In this document: piece by piece, positions 8,428 through 17,699 of the stretch | Position numbering within the stretch: position 1 is the stretch's first letter | Layout of the letters: each line of letters begins with the position of its first letter | NCBI RefSeq assembly: GCF_051124815.1 | Contig: NZ_CP118485.1 | Location: 620,001-684,000 of the forward strand | DNA from: Azospirillum sp051124815 | GTDB taxonomy: Bacteria > Pseudomonadota > Alphaproteobacteria > Azospirillales > Azospirillaceae | Reading direction: 5' to 3' | DNA: 64,000 nt | Translations under genes and position numbers: made by a program | The notes under the pieces: model-generated | What the model was told of the DNA's origin: nothing | Databases searched by the model: none | What the model saw: only the letters and a program-made list of their open reading frames with translations

Positions 8428-10080
8428 TTACCGGTGCGCCCGCCACCACGCCATCAGCCCGGTGGTGGAGCTGTCATGGGCGCCCTCGGCCGGCCCGGCT
8501 TCCATCTCCGGCAGGATGGTGTTCGCCAACTGCTTGCCCAGCTCGACGCCCCACTGGTCGAAGCTGTTGATGTCCCAGACGATCCCCTGGACGAAGACCT
8601 TGTGCTCGTACAGCGCGATCAGGGCGCCCAGCGTCGCCGGGGTCAGGCTTTGGATCAGAATGGTGTTGGACGGGCGGTTTCCGGGGAAGACGCGGTGGGG
8701 CACCAGCGCCTCCACCTCATCCGCCGGCTTGCCGGCCTTGGTCATCTCCGCCCGCACCTCGTCGGCGGTCTTGCCGCGCATCAGCGCTTCGGCCTGGGCG
8801 AAGACGTTGGACAGCAGGATGCGGTGATGGGCGCCGGCCTCCGCCCCGATCGGGTTGTGGGTGGTCGCCGCCGCGATGAAATCACAGGGGATCAGCGAGG
8901 TGCCCTGGTGGATCAGCTGGTAGAAGGCGTGCTGGCCGTTGGTGCCGGGCTCGCCGAACAGCACCGGGCCGGTCTGGTAGTCCACCGGTTCGCCGCCGCG
9001 GGTCACCGACTTGCCGTTGCTCTCCATGTCCAACTGCTGGAGATAGGCCGGGAAGCGGTGCAGATACTGGTCGTAGGGCAGCACCGCGTAGGACGAGGCA
9101 TCCCAGAAATTGCGGTACCAGACGCCGAGCAGCCCCAGCAGCACCGGCATGTTGCGTTCCAGCGGCGCGGTGCGGAAATGCTCGTCCATCGCATGGGCGC
9201 CGGCCAGCAGTTCGGCGAATCGCTCCGGCCCGATGGCGATCATGATCGGCAGGCCGATGGCCGACCACAGCGAATAGCGGCCGCCGACCCAGTCCCAGAA
9301 GCCGAACATGTTGGCCGGGTCGATGCCGAACTTGCGCACCTCCGCCTCGTTGGTGGAGACGGCGACGAAGTGCTTGGCGACATGCGCCTCGTCCTGCGCG
9401 GTCTCCAGGAACCAGCGGCGGGCAGAATGGGCGTTGGTCAGCGTCTCCTGCGTCGTGAAGGTCTTGGAGGCGATGACGAACAACGTCGTTTCCGGATCCA
9501 GCCACTTCAGCTGTTCGGCCAGATGGGTGCCGTCGACGTTGGAGACGTAATGCAGGGCGACATGGGCATGGGCGAAGGGCCTCAGCGCCTCCGTCGCCAT
9601 CACGGGGCCGAGGTCGGAGCCGCCGATCCCGATATTGACCACGTCGGTGATCGGCTGGCCGGTATAGCCGCGCCACTCCCCGTCGCGCACCGAAGTGGCG
9701 AAGGCGTCCATCCGTTCCAGCACGGCGCGCACGGCCGGCATCACGTCGCGGCCGTCGACCGTCACGGCGCGGTCGGAGCGGTTGCGCAGAGCGGTGTGCA
9801 GGACCGCGCGCTTTTCCGTCAGGTTGATCGGCTCGCCGCCGAACATGCGGGCGCGGGCGCCCTCCACATCCTGCTGGCGGGCAAGGTCGAGCAGCAGGCC
9901 GACCGTCTCCTGGGTGATGCGGTTCTTCGAATAATCGAGGAACAGGCCCGCGGCCTCCAGCGAGAAGGCTTTGAACCGGCCGGGATCGGCGGCGAACAGG
10001 TCGCGCATGTGCGTGCCGGCCATATCCTGGCGGTGGCGGGCGAGGGCGGCCCAGGCGGGGGAACGGGTCAGCGCGGTCAT
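8428..10080 (-). CDS. pgi: Glucose-6-phosphate isomerase
   Basis: 550 aa, typical of the long bacterial form. Signatures include NIGIGGSDLGPVMATEALRP, VASKTFTTQETL (written in the gene as VIASKTFTTQETLTN), FGFWDWVGGRYSLWSAIGLP and the C-terminal QGIVWDINSFDQWGVELGK. It interconverts glucose 6-phosphate and fructose 6-phosphate in the cytoplasm, for gluconeogenesis and sugar-nucleotide supply. The start MTALTRSPAW is the only good ATG at the 5' end. It is transcribed alone; a 205-base divergent gap separates it from a small plus-strand gene. Confidence 0.97.
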   Translation of the reverse strand: MTALTRSPAWAALARHRQDMAGTHMRDLFAADPGRFKAFSLEAAGLFLDYSKNRITQETVGLLLDLARQQDVEGARARMFGGEPINLTEKRAVLHTALRNRSDRAVTVDGRDVMPAVRAVLERMDAFATSVRDGEWRGYTGQPITDVVNIGIGGSDLGPVMATEALRPFAHAHVALHYVSNVDGTHLAEQLKWLDPETTLFVIASKTFTTQETLTNAHSARRWFLETAQDEAHVAKHFVAVSTNEAEVRKFGIDPANMFGFWDWVGGRYSLWSAIGLPIMIAIGPERFAELLAGAHAMDEHFRTAPLERNMPVLLGLLGVWYRNFWDASSYAVLPYDQYLHRFPAYLQQLDMESNGKSVTRGGEPVDYQTGPVLFGEPGTNGQHAFYQLIHQGTSLIPCDFIAAATTHNPIGAEAGAHHRILLSNVFAQAEALMRGKTADEVRAEMTKAGKPADEVEALVPHRVFPGNRPSNTILIQSLTPATLGALIALYEHKVFVQGIVWDINSFDQWGVELGKQLANTILPEMEAGPAEGAHDSSTTGLMAWWRAHR

Positions 10081-10285
10081 GATGCTTTGGACTCCTTGAC
10101 GTCAGCGGTCCTTTGACGCGGCCCATCTGCGGGGCGCAGGGAGCCTAACACCGTCCGCCGGCATCGGCCACGGGCCAAAACGCGGCGGTTGGTGCTGCTT
10201 ATCGGTCTATGCACGCCGGCCGAGCCGTGCAACCGGATGGCGGACGGACTGTTGTGGATCTGAGGATTCGCAACAGGAGGAAGCC

Positions 10286-10453
10286 ATGTCCGACAAGCCC
10301 GCCACGCCACCGCCGGAAGAGCGCGAGGAGCAGAACGACCGCGACGATGCCGCGCGGCCCGATCAGGTCGGCATCATTCCCGGCAAGGTGCCGGGGCATC
10401 CGGTGGACCCCGGCGATCCCCGCTTTCCGGGGAGTCAGCCGGATTTGGCATGA
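10286..10453 (+). CDS. Small hydrophilic protein, unknown
   Basis: 55 aa, MSDKPATPPPEEREEQ to SQPDLA. The ATG is preceded by CAGGAGG at ideal spacing, one of the best ribosome binding sites in the window. The first half is highly charged (Glu/Asp/Arg), the second is Pro/Gly-rich (IIPGKVPGHPVDPGDPRFP), with no membrane segment or Cys, so it is likely disordered in the cytoplasm. It is divergent from pgi and followed by a palindromic repeat. Family not recognised; coding status rests on the ribosome binding site and codon pattern. Confidence 0.6.
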   Translation: MSDKPATPPPEEREEQNDRDDAARPDQVGIIPGKVPGHPVDPGDPRFPGSQPDLA

Positions 10454-10478
10454 AGAAAGGGAGCTTTGGCGGAGTGTG

Positions 10479-10622
10479 GCCCCCTCCCTAACCCTCCCCC
10501 ACCTTGCGGTGGGAGAGGGAACTCCGCCGCTTTGGCATTTACGTTACGCCGCCAAACATCCTGCCCCCTCCACCGCAATCGGATCGGCCTTCGGCCGACC
10601 GAGGGCGGGGGAGGGATGGGGC
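10479..10622. repeat. GC-rich palindromic intergenic repeat, copy B
   Basis: It starts GCCCCCTCCCTAACCCTCC and ends with GGGCGGGGGAGGGATGGGG. The first arm is a hairpin CCCCCACCTTGCGGTGGGAG, followed by the shared GGGAACTCCGCCGC junction (inverted relative to copies A and C). The centre is longer than in other copies and contains GGTCGGCCGAAGGCC-type dyads around 10583-10602. It separates the 55-aa gene from the convergent M16 peptidase gene. Confidence 0.7.
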
Positions 10623-10642
10623 ACCCGTAAGCCGAAACGCCC

Positions 10643-11998
10643 TCAACTCCCCCCGTCGATCGTCCGCGTCGGCGAGACGCCGTCCGGCTTGCCGACCAGC
10701 ACGGTCAGCAGCTTGGCCGGGTCGAGCAGGCGCTGGGCGACGCGCTTGATGTCGGCCTGGGTCACCCCGTTGATGTAGCGGTCGCGCTGGTTCAGGTAAT
10801 CGATGCCCAGATTGTCGCGCTTCACCTGCAGCAGGATGCGGGCGATGGCCTGGGTCGAGCCGAGTTGCAGCGGGAAGGAGCCGGTCAGGTAGGTCTTGGC
10901 GTCGGCCATCTCCTGATCGGTCAGCCCGTCCTTCGCCATGCGCGCCCATTCCTGGCGCATGATGTCTAGCGCCTGACCCGCCTTGGCGTTCACGGTGGAG
11001 CCGCTGGCCATCACCAGCGCCGCATGGTCCATCGGGATCAGATAGCTGTAGACGCCATAGCTGAGGCCGCGCTTCTCCCGCACCTCCTCCATCAGGCGGG
11101 ACCCGAAGCCGCCGCCGCCCAGCACATAGTTCATCACCGTGGCGGCGTACCAGTCGGGATCGTCGCGCTTCACCCCCGGCTGGCCCATCAGCATGACCGT
11201 CTGGGCGGTCGGCCGCGGCAGCAGGATGGTCTGGCCCAACCCGGACATCGTCACGTCGGGAATCGGCGGCACCTCGGCCTTCGCCGGCAGACCGCCGAAC
11301 ACCTTGTCGAGCGCCTTGCCGAGATCCTCCGGCGAGATGTCGCCGGTGGCGGCCACCACCAGCCGGTCGCGGCCGAACTGGCTTTTCACGAAGCGGCGCA
11401 GGTCGTCGGGCGTGATGGTCGGCAGGCTTTCCAGCGTGCCGCGAATCTCGTCGCCATAGGGGTGGTTGGGGAAGGCGGTGGCATAGAACTGGCGCCGCGC
11501 CACATAGTTGGGGTCGGCGAGATCGCGCTTCAGGCTGGCGGTGATCGAGGCGCGCATGCGCTCCAGGGAGTCGGGCGCGAAATGCGGGTCGGTCAGCGAC
11601 AGGCGGGTCAGTTCCAGTGCCTCGTCGCGGTGCTCGGTCAGGGTGCGCATCGACCCGCTGAAGCCGTCGCGCCCGGCATCGAAGCCAAGCGCGATGGCGT
11701 TGTCCTGCAGCCGCGCCTGGAACGCCTGCGAATCATACGGCCCGGCGCCTTCGTCCAGCATGGTGGAGGTCAGGTTCGCCAGCCCCTCCTTGCCCTTGGG
11801 GTCGATGCCGCCGGCCCCTTCGAAGGCCCATTCCAGCGCGATGACCGGAACCTTGTGGTCCTCGACCAGCCACGCCTCGATCCCGCCGGGGCTGACCACG
11901 CGCTTGATGTCCATCGCTTGGGCGGGGAGCGCAATGGCGACAACGGCGAGGAAGAACGCGGCGATGCCCGACCGCATGGAAATGTGACGCGCGCTCAT
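10643..11998 (-). CDS. M16 family peptidase homologue lacking the zinc motif
   Basis: 451 aa with a signal peptide (MSARHISMRSGIAAFF...LPAQAMD, cleavage near 28), so it is exported. The M16 (insulinase/processing peptidase) fold is evident, but where active members have HxxEH this protein reads GKEGLANLTSTMLDEGAG, so it is probably catalytically inactive. The gene immediately upstream (2-base gap) encodes the zinc-bearing partner. The M16B family commonly works as such an active/inactive heterodimer in the periplasm, degrading peptides. The ATG overlaps the region just after the partner's TGA, consistent with translational coupling. Confidence 0.88.
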   Translation of the reverse strand: MSARHISMRSGIAAFFLAVVAIALPAQAMDIKRVVSPGGIEAWLVEDHKVPVIALEWAFEGAGGIDPKGKEGLANLTSTMLDEGAGPYDSQAFQARLQDNAIALGFDAGRDGFSGSMRTLTEHRDEALELTRLSLTDPHFAPDSLERMRASITASLKRDLADPNYVARRQFYATAFPNHPYGDEIRGTLESLPTITPDDLRRFVKSQFGRDRLVVAATGDISPEDLGKALDKVFGGLPAKAEVPPIPDVTMSGLGQTILLPRPTAQTVMLMGQPGVKRDDPDWYAATVMNYVLGGGGFGSRLMEEVREKRGLSYGVYSYLIPMDHAALVMASGSTVNAKAGQALDIMRQEWARMAKDGLTDQEMADAKTYLTGSFPLQLGSTQAIARILLQVKRDNLGIDYLNQRDRYINGVTQADIKRVAQRLLDPAKLLTVLVGKPDGVSPTRTIDGGS

Positions 11999-12000
11999 CC

Positions 12001-13398
12001 TCAACTGTCCTTTCCGGTCGGGGGCAGCAGCAGGCCGGTAACGTGGTTGGTCTTGCTCAGCACGGCGCGGGCGGCGGCGTTGACCTGATCGGCGGTGACG
12101 GCGTCGATGCGCACCGGCCAGCTTTCCACATCGTCGATGCTCTGGCCGGTGGCGAGCGCCGCGCCCAGCGTCTGGGCCGGCCCGGTCAGGCTGTCGCGGG
12201 CATAGGCTGCGGCGGCCAGCATGCGCTTGCGCGCAGTGGCGACCTCCTCCTCGGTGACGCCGGACTTCAGCAGCTTGTCGATTTCCGTCCACAGCGCCGA
12301 TTCCAGCTTCTCCACCGGAACCCCGGCGGCCGGGCTGGCGCCGACGCTGAGCGTCGCCATGTCCCAGGCGGTCGGGCCGTAGCCGAGCCAGGCCGAGGTG
12401 GCGAGCTTCTGGTCAACCACCAGACTGCGGTAGAGGCGGGACGTGGTGCCGCCGCTCATGATCTCCGCCAGCACCTGCAGCGCGTAGGCCTGATGGTCGG
12501 GGTCGAGGCGATAGGACGGCGCGGTCCAGATGCGGCGGACCGACGGCTGTCGCACCTCCTCGTCACGCAGCACCACCTGACGGGAGGAATTGAGCGGCGG
12601 TTCGGTCACGCGCTTGCGCTCCGGCACCGGGCGGGCAGGGATGGCGCCGTAATAGCGCTCCGCCAGCGGTTTCAGCTCCGCTGCCGTGACGTCGCCCGAC
12701 ACCACCAGGATGGCGTTGTTGGGCGTGTACCACGTCTTGTAGAAATGCTCGGCCATCTCCCGCGTCAGCGCCGACATCTCCTGCGGCCAGCCGATCACCG
12801 GGGTGCCGTAGGGATGATGGACGAACATGGTGGCGTTGATCTGCTCGCCGATCCGGTCGGCCGGCTCGTTCTCGATGCGCTGGCGCCGTTCCTCGATGAT
12901 GACGTCGCGTTCGGGATAGACCACCGCGTCGGTCAGCTTCAGGTTGGCCATGCGGTCGGCCTCCATCCGCATCACCATCTCCAGCCGGTCGCGGGCGACA
13001 TTCTGGTAATAGGCGGTGTAGTCGTAGCTGGTGAAGGCGTTGTCGCGCCCGCCGTTCTTGGCGATGATCCGGCTGAACTCGCCGGGCTTGATCACGTCCG
13101 TCCCCTTGAACATCAGGTGTTCCAGGAAGTGCGCGATGCCGGACTGGCCGCGCTCCTCGTCGGCGGCGCCCACCTTGTACCAGACCATATGGGTCACGAC
13201 CGGCACGCGGTGGTTGGGGATCACCACCACCTGCATGCCGTTGGACAGGCTGAAGCTTTCGGGGAAGAACACGCCCTTTTCCGCCGCGTAAGCCGGTGGA
13301 GCGGTGAGCGGCGTTGGCGCCAGGGGGGCCGCGACGGTCATCGTCAGGGCCAGGAGACCGGCCACGGCGAGGCGGCGGGCGGAGGGGACGGCAGGCAT
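12001..13398 (-). CDS. M16 family zinc metallopeptidase, active subunit
   Basis: 465 aa. Start chosen at MPAVPSARRL (13398), preceded by GGGAG; it yields a signal peptide ending near APPAYAA, so the product is exported. The zinc-binding HxxEH motif is intact in SGIAHFLEHLMFKGT, and the distal Glu of the family lies downstream in the DVIIEERRQRIENEP helix. Expected to form a peptide-degrading chamber with the following inactive subunit. It belongs to the ileS-lspA-DUF3035 gene string, all on the minus strand, linking it loosely to envelope and lipoprotein functions. Physiological substrate unknown. Confidence 0.9.
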   Translation of the reverse strand: MPAVPSARRLAVAGLLALTMTVAAPLAPTPLTAPPAYAAEKGVFFPESFSLSNGMQVVVIPNHRVPVVTHMVWYKVGAADEERGQSGIAHFLEHLMFKGTDVIKPGEFSRIIAKNGGRDNAFTSYDYTAYYQNVARDRLEMVMRMEADRMANLKLTDAVVYPERDVIIEERRQRIENEPADRIGEQINATMFVHHPYGTPVIGWPQEMSALTREMAEHFYKTWYTPNNAILVVSGDVTAAELKPLAERYYGAIPARPVPERKRVTEPPLNSSRQVVLRDEEVRQPSVRRIWTAPSYRLDPDHQAYALQVLAEIMSGGTTSRLYRSLVVDQKLATSAWLGYGPTAWDMATLSVGASPAAGVPVEKLESALWTEIDKLLKSGVTEEEVATARKRMLAAAAYARDSLTGPAQTLGAALATGQSIDDVESWPVRIDAVTADQVNAAARAVLSKTNHVTGLLLPPTGKDS

Positions 13399-13431
13399 GA
13401 AGGCTCCCGGATCAGGAGGTCCGAATCGAAA

Positions 13432-13458
13432 GGGCGCCCTTCGCTGGGAAGGGCGCCC
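13432..13458. terminator. Hairpin between the DUF3035 gene and the M16 pair
   Basis: GGGCGCCCTTC, a five-base loop, then GAAGGGCGCCC: a perfect 11-bp stem. Read on the minus strand it is followed by only a short TTT, so it is at best a weak or partial terminator. It could lower expression of the M16 genes relative to ileS-lspA, or the M16 genes may have their own promoter. Confidence 0.4.
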
Positions 13459-13509
13459 CCGGAAACTGGTGTGATGTCGTGCCTTGGACAAGGCCGGAAA
13501 GACCGTCGC

Positions 13510-14100
13510 TTAGAACAGGCCTTCCAGCGGCGCCTTGCGCTTGCGCTCGATCGTCGGGGTGGCGGCACCGTCCAGCGACTTGCCCTGGGCCTGGGCCTCG
13601 CGCAGGCGCTGCTGCTCCTTGGCCGGGTCGACCAGCGAGTAGGGCTGTTCCTGCTTCTGCCAGAACAGCAGCGTATCGATCCAGCTCTTGTCGGCGATGA
13701 TCAGCTGGGTGGTTTCCTGATCGACCTTGGCACGGATGTTCGGGTCGATGCCGTCGCGGGCCGAGGCCTGGGCGATCAGCGAGCGCTCGCCGGTCGATTC
13801 GCCGGCGGCATTGCCGCCGCGGCGCGCGGCGCCGCCGAACACGGCGCCGGCCGCCGTCTGGGTCGGCGTGCTGTCCTGCGGGCGCGGGGCACCGGGGCGC
13901 GGCTTCGGCAGGTCCTGCATGCTGGGCGGCAGGGTCAGCGGGGCGCGGGAAACGACGGCGAACTCGTCGGGGCTCTGGCGGTCGAGACCGATGGACCGGC
14001 GCACATCCGAGCAGCCGGCGAGTGCCATCGCCGCAAGCGCCAGCCCGATGAGCGGAAGCCGGTTCCGGGTGGAGGAGAGGGCGGAGGAGATGCTGGTCAC
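13510..14100 (-). CDS. DUF3035-type lipoprotein
   Basis: 196 aa. The lipobox AMALAGC (Cys near residue 30) follows a hydrophobic signal (LPLIGLALAAMALAGC), so this is a lipoprotein processed by the signal peptidase II encoded just upstream. The mature part is Pro/Gly-rich (PPSMQDLPKPRPGAPRP), and ends in a Lys/Arg-rich tail. It has the composition and position of the alphaproteobacterial DUF3035 family, whose members sit beside lspA and M16 peptidases; function is not established. Confidence 0.78.
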   Translation of the reverse strand: MTSISSALSSTRNRLPLIGLALAAMALAGCSDVRRSIGLDRQSPDEFAVVSRAPLTLPPSMQDLPKPRPGAPRPQDSTPTQTAAGAVFGGAARRGGNAAGESTGERSLIAQASARDGIDPNIRAKVDQETTQLIIADKSWIDTLLFWQKQEQPYSLVDPAKEQQRLREAQAQGKSLDGAATPTIERKRKAPLEGLF

Positions 14101-14206
14101 GTTCGGAAGATCCCGTCGTCTGTCACGTCGTAGCGACCCGGCCCGAAGGTCGGGACCGCATGGTCAGCGCTCGCCGGTGGTTATAGCGCCACCGGCGACG
14201 GAACTC

Positions 14207-14710
14207 TTACGACTTTTCGCGGCCCGCGAACAGTCCGTCGATCAACAGCAGCACCACGCCGACGCTGATTCCGCTGTCCGCCACGTTGAAGGCCCAGAAA
14301 TGCCAGCCGGCGACATGGAAATCGAGGAAGTCGACCACCGCGCCATGCATCAGCCGGTCGGCGACGTTGCCCACCGCTCCCCCGATGATGAAGCCCAGCG
14401 CCAGCGCGATCAGCCGCCGTTCGGCCTGCTTGAGCCAGACGACCAGACAGACGGCGATCACCGCGGCGACGGCGCTCAGGATATAGGGCATCAGCGCCCC
14501 GCCGCCGGCGAAGGTGCCGAAGCTGACCCCGAAGTTCCACACCAGCACGAGGTTGAAGAAGGACGTCACCTCGACGACATGCGGCACCGGCTGCATGACC
14601 TGTTCGAGGATCCACCACTTGCTGGCCTGATCCAGCACGACCACCGCCACGGCGACGATCAGCCCGAACAGCCAGTAGGAGCGGGTTTGGTTGGCGACGA
14701 AGGCGTTCAT
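14207..14710 (-). CDS. lspA: Lipoprotein signal peptidase (signal peptidase II)
   Basis: 167 aa, four hydrophobic helices. The catalytic aspartates lie in GNVADRLMHGAVVDFLDF and WAFNVADSGIS, the two A8-family signatures. It cleaves diacylglyceryl-modified prolipoproteins in the inner membrane. The gene follows ileS with a repeat-filled gap; ileS-lspA adjacency is widely conserved in Proteobacteria. Several lipoproteins in this window (DUF3035 protein, the 62-aa protein in the fdh operon) would be substrates. Confidence 0.96.
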   Translation of the reverse strand: MNAFVANQTRSYWLFGLIVAVAVVVLDQASKWWILEQVMQPVPHVVEVTSFFNLVLVWNFGVSFGTFAGGGALMPYILSAVAAVIAVCLVVWLKQAERRLIALALGFIIGGAVGNVADRLMHGAVVDFLDFHVAGWHFWAFNVADSGISVGVVLLLIDGLFAGREKS

Positions 14711-14736
14711 GTGAACTCCGGAAGCTGCCGCCCCCT

Positions 14737-14836
14737 GCCCCCACCCCGACCCTCCCCCGCTGGGCGGGGGAGGGGGATTGGTCGTCGGGCGGCGGAGTTC
14801 CCTCTCCCGCCCAGCGGGGGAGGGTTAGGGTGGGGG
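14737..14836. repeat. GC-rich palindromic intergenic repeat, copy C
   Basis: CCCCCACCCCGACCCTCCCC at the left pairs with GGGGAGGGTTAGGGTGGGGG at the right; inside are CCCGCTGGGCGGG and CCCGCCCAGCGGG arms joined by GGCGGAGTTCCCTC. It lies inside the ileS-lspA operon, so the transcript must carry it; it may adjust the relative mRNA levels of the two genes. Confidence 0.75.
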
Positions 14837-14855
14837 TCTCGCTTTCCGACTGGCC

Positions 14856-17699
14856 TCATGCCACCGCGTCGGCGCAGCGGATGCACAGCGTCGGGTGATC
14901 GGCGACCGTGCCGACTTCCTCCAGGACCTTCCAGCAGCGCTCGCACTTCTCGCCGTCGGCCAGGGCCGGGGCGACGGCGATGCCGGGGACGTCGGCCAGG
15001 GTGAAGGCCCCTTCCGGCGCCGCCGTGTCCGTCACCTCGATGGCGGAGGTGATGCACACATCCTGGAAATCGACGTCGGCGAGCAGGGCCTTGGTCGCCG
15101 AGTCGACATAGACGGTCGGGTCGGCCTGCAGCGACGAGCCGATGGTCTTGTTGGCACGCTCAAGTTCCAGCGCACCGGTGACGACGCGGCGGACATTGCG
15201 CACCGACTCCCACTTGGCGGCCAGCGCATCGTTCCGCCATTCCGCCGGGACCTCCGGGAAGCCGCGCAGGTGCACGCTCTCCTCGGTCCAGCCATCCCCC
15301 TCCTTGAGGCCTTCCGGACGGGCCAGCCACGCCTCTTCCGCGGTGAAGCAGAGGATCGGGGCCAGCCATGCGGTCAGGGTGGAGAACAGATGCTCCATCA
15401 CCGTCCGCACCGAACGGCGGCGCACCGAATCGACCGGGTCGCAATAGAGGCTGTCCTTGCGGACGTCGAAATAGAAGGCCGACAGCTCCACCGCACAGAA
15501 GTTGTGCAGGGCCACGAACAGGGCGTGGAAGTCGTAGGCCTCGACCTTCTCGCGCACCAGCGTGTCCAGCTCCGACAGGCGGTGCAGGACCCAACGCTCC
15601 AGCTCCGGCATCTGGGCCGCGTCGATCCGCTCGGCCGGGGTGTAGTCGGCAAGCGCGCCCAGCAGGTAGCGCAGCGTGTTGCGCAGGCGGCGGTACAGGT
15701 CGGCTTGGGTCTTGATGATCTCCTTGCCGATGCGGAGATCCTCCGAATAGTCGGAGTTGATGATCCACAGACGCAGGATGTCGGCGCCATACTGGTCGCA
15801 GACTTCCTGCGGGGCCACCACGTTGCCCAGCGACTTGGACATCTTGCGGCCCTGCTCGTCCAGCACGAAGCCGTGGGTCAGCACCGCGTTGTAGGGCGCC
15901 CGGCCGCGCGTCCCGCAGCTTTCCAGCAGCGAGGAATGGAACCAGCCGCGATGCTGGTCCGAACCCTCAAGATAGAGGTCCGCCGGCCACGCCAGCTCCT
16001 CCAGCCGCTGTTCCAGCACGAAGGCGTGCGAGGAGCCCGACTCGAACCAGACGTCGACGATGTCGCGGACCTGCTCGAACTCTTCGGCGGAATAGGCGTT
16101 GCCGAGGAAATCCTGCGGGTCGCGGGCGAACCAGGCGTCGGCACCCTCCTGCTGGAAGATGTCGGCGATGCGGGCGAACACCGCCTCGTCGCGCAGGATC
16201 TCACCGGTCGCCTTGCGGACGAACAGGGCGATCGGCACGCCCCAGGCGCGCTGGCGGCTGATGCACCAGTCGGGACGGCTCTCGATCATCGAGCGGATGC
16301 GGTTCTCGCCCTGCGGCGGGACCCAGCGGGTGTCGGAGATCGCCTGCAGCGCCACCTTGCGCAGGTCGTTCGTCTCCATCGAGATGAACCATTGCGGCGT
16401 CGTGCGGAAGATCAGCGGCGCCTTGGAGCGCCAGCTGTGCGGGTAGCTGTGCTTGATGCGGTTGCTGGCCAGCAGCGACCCGGCTTCATCGAATGCTTCC
16501 AGCACCGCCTTGTTGGCCGGACCGGACTTGCCCTGGTCGGTGTAGACGGCCAGACCGGCGAACAGCGGCACATGGGCGTAATAGCGCCCGTCCTCGCCCA
16601 CCGTCTGCGGCACCTCGATGCCGTTGGCCTGACCCAGGCGGAAATCGTCCTCGCCATGGCCGGGGGCGATGTGGACGAAGCCCGAGCCGGCGTCGGTGGT
16701 GACGAAGTCGCCGGCCAGCAGCGGCACCTTGAAGTCGTAGCCCTTGCCGTTCAGCGGGTGGCGGCAATAGGTGCCGGCAAGGCGCGAGCCGGGGAAGCGG
16801 TGCAGCTGCTTCCATTCGGTGACGCCGGCCTCCTTCAGCACGCCCTCGGCCACGCCGGTGGCGAGCACCAGACGCTCGCCGACCACGGCCTTGCTGCCCT
16901 CGGCGACGGCGGTCACCTTGAAGGTCGCGTATTCGATCTCGTCGCCATAGGCGATGGCGCGGTTGGCCGGCAGGGTCCAGGGCGTGGTCGTCCAGATGAC
17001 GATGCTGGCCTCGTCCACCTCCGGCGCCGACGATCCCCAGACGGGGAAGCGGGCGAAGACGGTGGTGGAGGTGTGGTCGTGGTATTCGACCTCGGCATCG
17101 GCCAGCGCGGTCTTCTCGACCACCGACCACATCACCGGCTTGGAGCCCTTGTAGAGGCCGCCGTTCATCGCGAACTTGTGGATTTCGCGGACGATCTGCG
17201 CCTCGGCCGGGAAGGTCATGGTGGCGTAGGGGTGCTTCCAGTCGCCCTCGACGCCCAGCCGGCGGAACTCGGCAGCCTGGATGCCGACCCATTCCTCGGC
17301 GAACTGGCGGCATTCGGCGCGGAACTGGATGAGCGGCACGTCATCCTTGTTCTTGCCGGCCTTGCGGTACTTTTCCTCGATCTTCCATTCGATGGGCAGG
17401 CCGTGGCAGTCCCAGCCGGGGACATAGTCGGCGTCGAATCCCTGCATCTGGCGGAAGCGGACGATGACGTCCTTCAGGATCTTGTTGACGGCGTGGCCGA
17501 TGTGGATGTTGCCGTTGGCGTAGGGCGGGCCGTCGTGCAGCACGAACTTCTTCCGGCCCTTGGCGCCGGCGCGCAGCTTGCCGAACAGGTCCATCTCGGC
17601 CCAGCGCTTCAGCAGCTCGGGCTCCTTGGTCGGCAGGCCGCCGCGCATGGGGAAGTCGGTGCGCGGCAGGAAGACGGTCGATTTGTAATCGCGGGTCAT
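14856..17699 (-). CDS. ileS: Isoleucyl-tRNA synthetase
   Basis: 947 aa, class I synthetase. The HIGH signature is in PPYANGNIHIGHAVNK (about 60-75), followed by GWDCHGLPIEWK; KMSKS is in GRKMSKSLGNVV (about 615). The C-terminal zinc knuckle has CERCW and CIRC, as in the bacterial type. It charges tRNA-Ile and edits misactivated valine in the CP1 insertion (TTPWTLPANRAIAY). No T-box-like leader was recognised upstream. It is the first gene of the minus-strand ileS-lspA string. Confidence 0.98.
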   Translation of the reverse strand: MTRDYKSTVFLPRTDFPMRGGLPTKEPELLKRWAEMDLFGKLRAGAKGRKKFVLHDGPPYANGNIHIGHAVNKILKDVIVRFRQMQGFDADYVPGWDCHGLPIEWKIEEKYRKAGKNKDDVPLIQFRAECRQFAEEWVGIQAAEFRRLGVEGDWKHPYATMTFPAEAQIVREIHKFAMNGGLYKGSKPVMWSVVEKTALADAEVEYHDHTSTTVFARFPVWGSSAPEVDEASIVIWTTTPWTLPANRAIAYGDEIEYATFKVTAVAEGSKAVVGERLVLATGVAEGVLKEAGVTEWKQLHRFPGSRLAGTYCRHPLNGKGYDFKVPLLAGDFVTTDAGSGFVHIAPGHGEDDFRLGQANGIEVPQTVGEDGRYYAHVPLFAGLAVYTDQGKSGPANKAVLEAFDEAGSLLASNRIKHSYPHSWRSKAPLIFRTTPQWFISMETNDLRKVALQAISDTRWVPPQGENRIRSMIESRPDWCISRQRAWGVPIALFVRKATGEILRDEAVFARIADIFQQEGADAWFARDPQDFLGNAYSAEEFEQVRDIVDVWFESGSSHAFVLEQRLEELAWPADLYLEGSDQHRGWFHSSLLESCGTRGRAPYNAVLTHGFVLDEQGRKMSKSLGNVVAPQEVCDQYGADILRLWIINSDYSEDLRIGKEIIKTQADLYRRLRNTLRYLLGALADYTPAERIDAAQMPELERWVLHRLSELDTLVREKVEAYDFHALFVALHNFCAVELSAFYFDVRKDSLYCDPVDSVRRRSVRTVMEHLFSTLTAWLAPILCFTAEEAWLARPEGLKEGDGWTEESVHLRGFPEVPAEWRNDALAAKWESVRNVRRVVTGALELERANKTIGSSLQADPTVYVDSATKALLADVDFQDVCITSAIEVTDTAAPEGAFTLADVPGIAVAPALADGEKCERCWKVLEEVGTVADHPTLCIRCADAVA

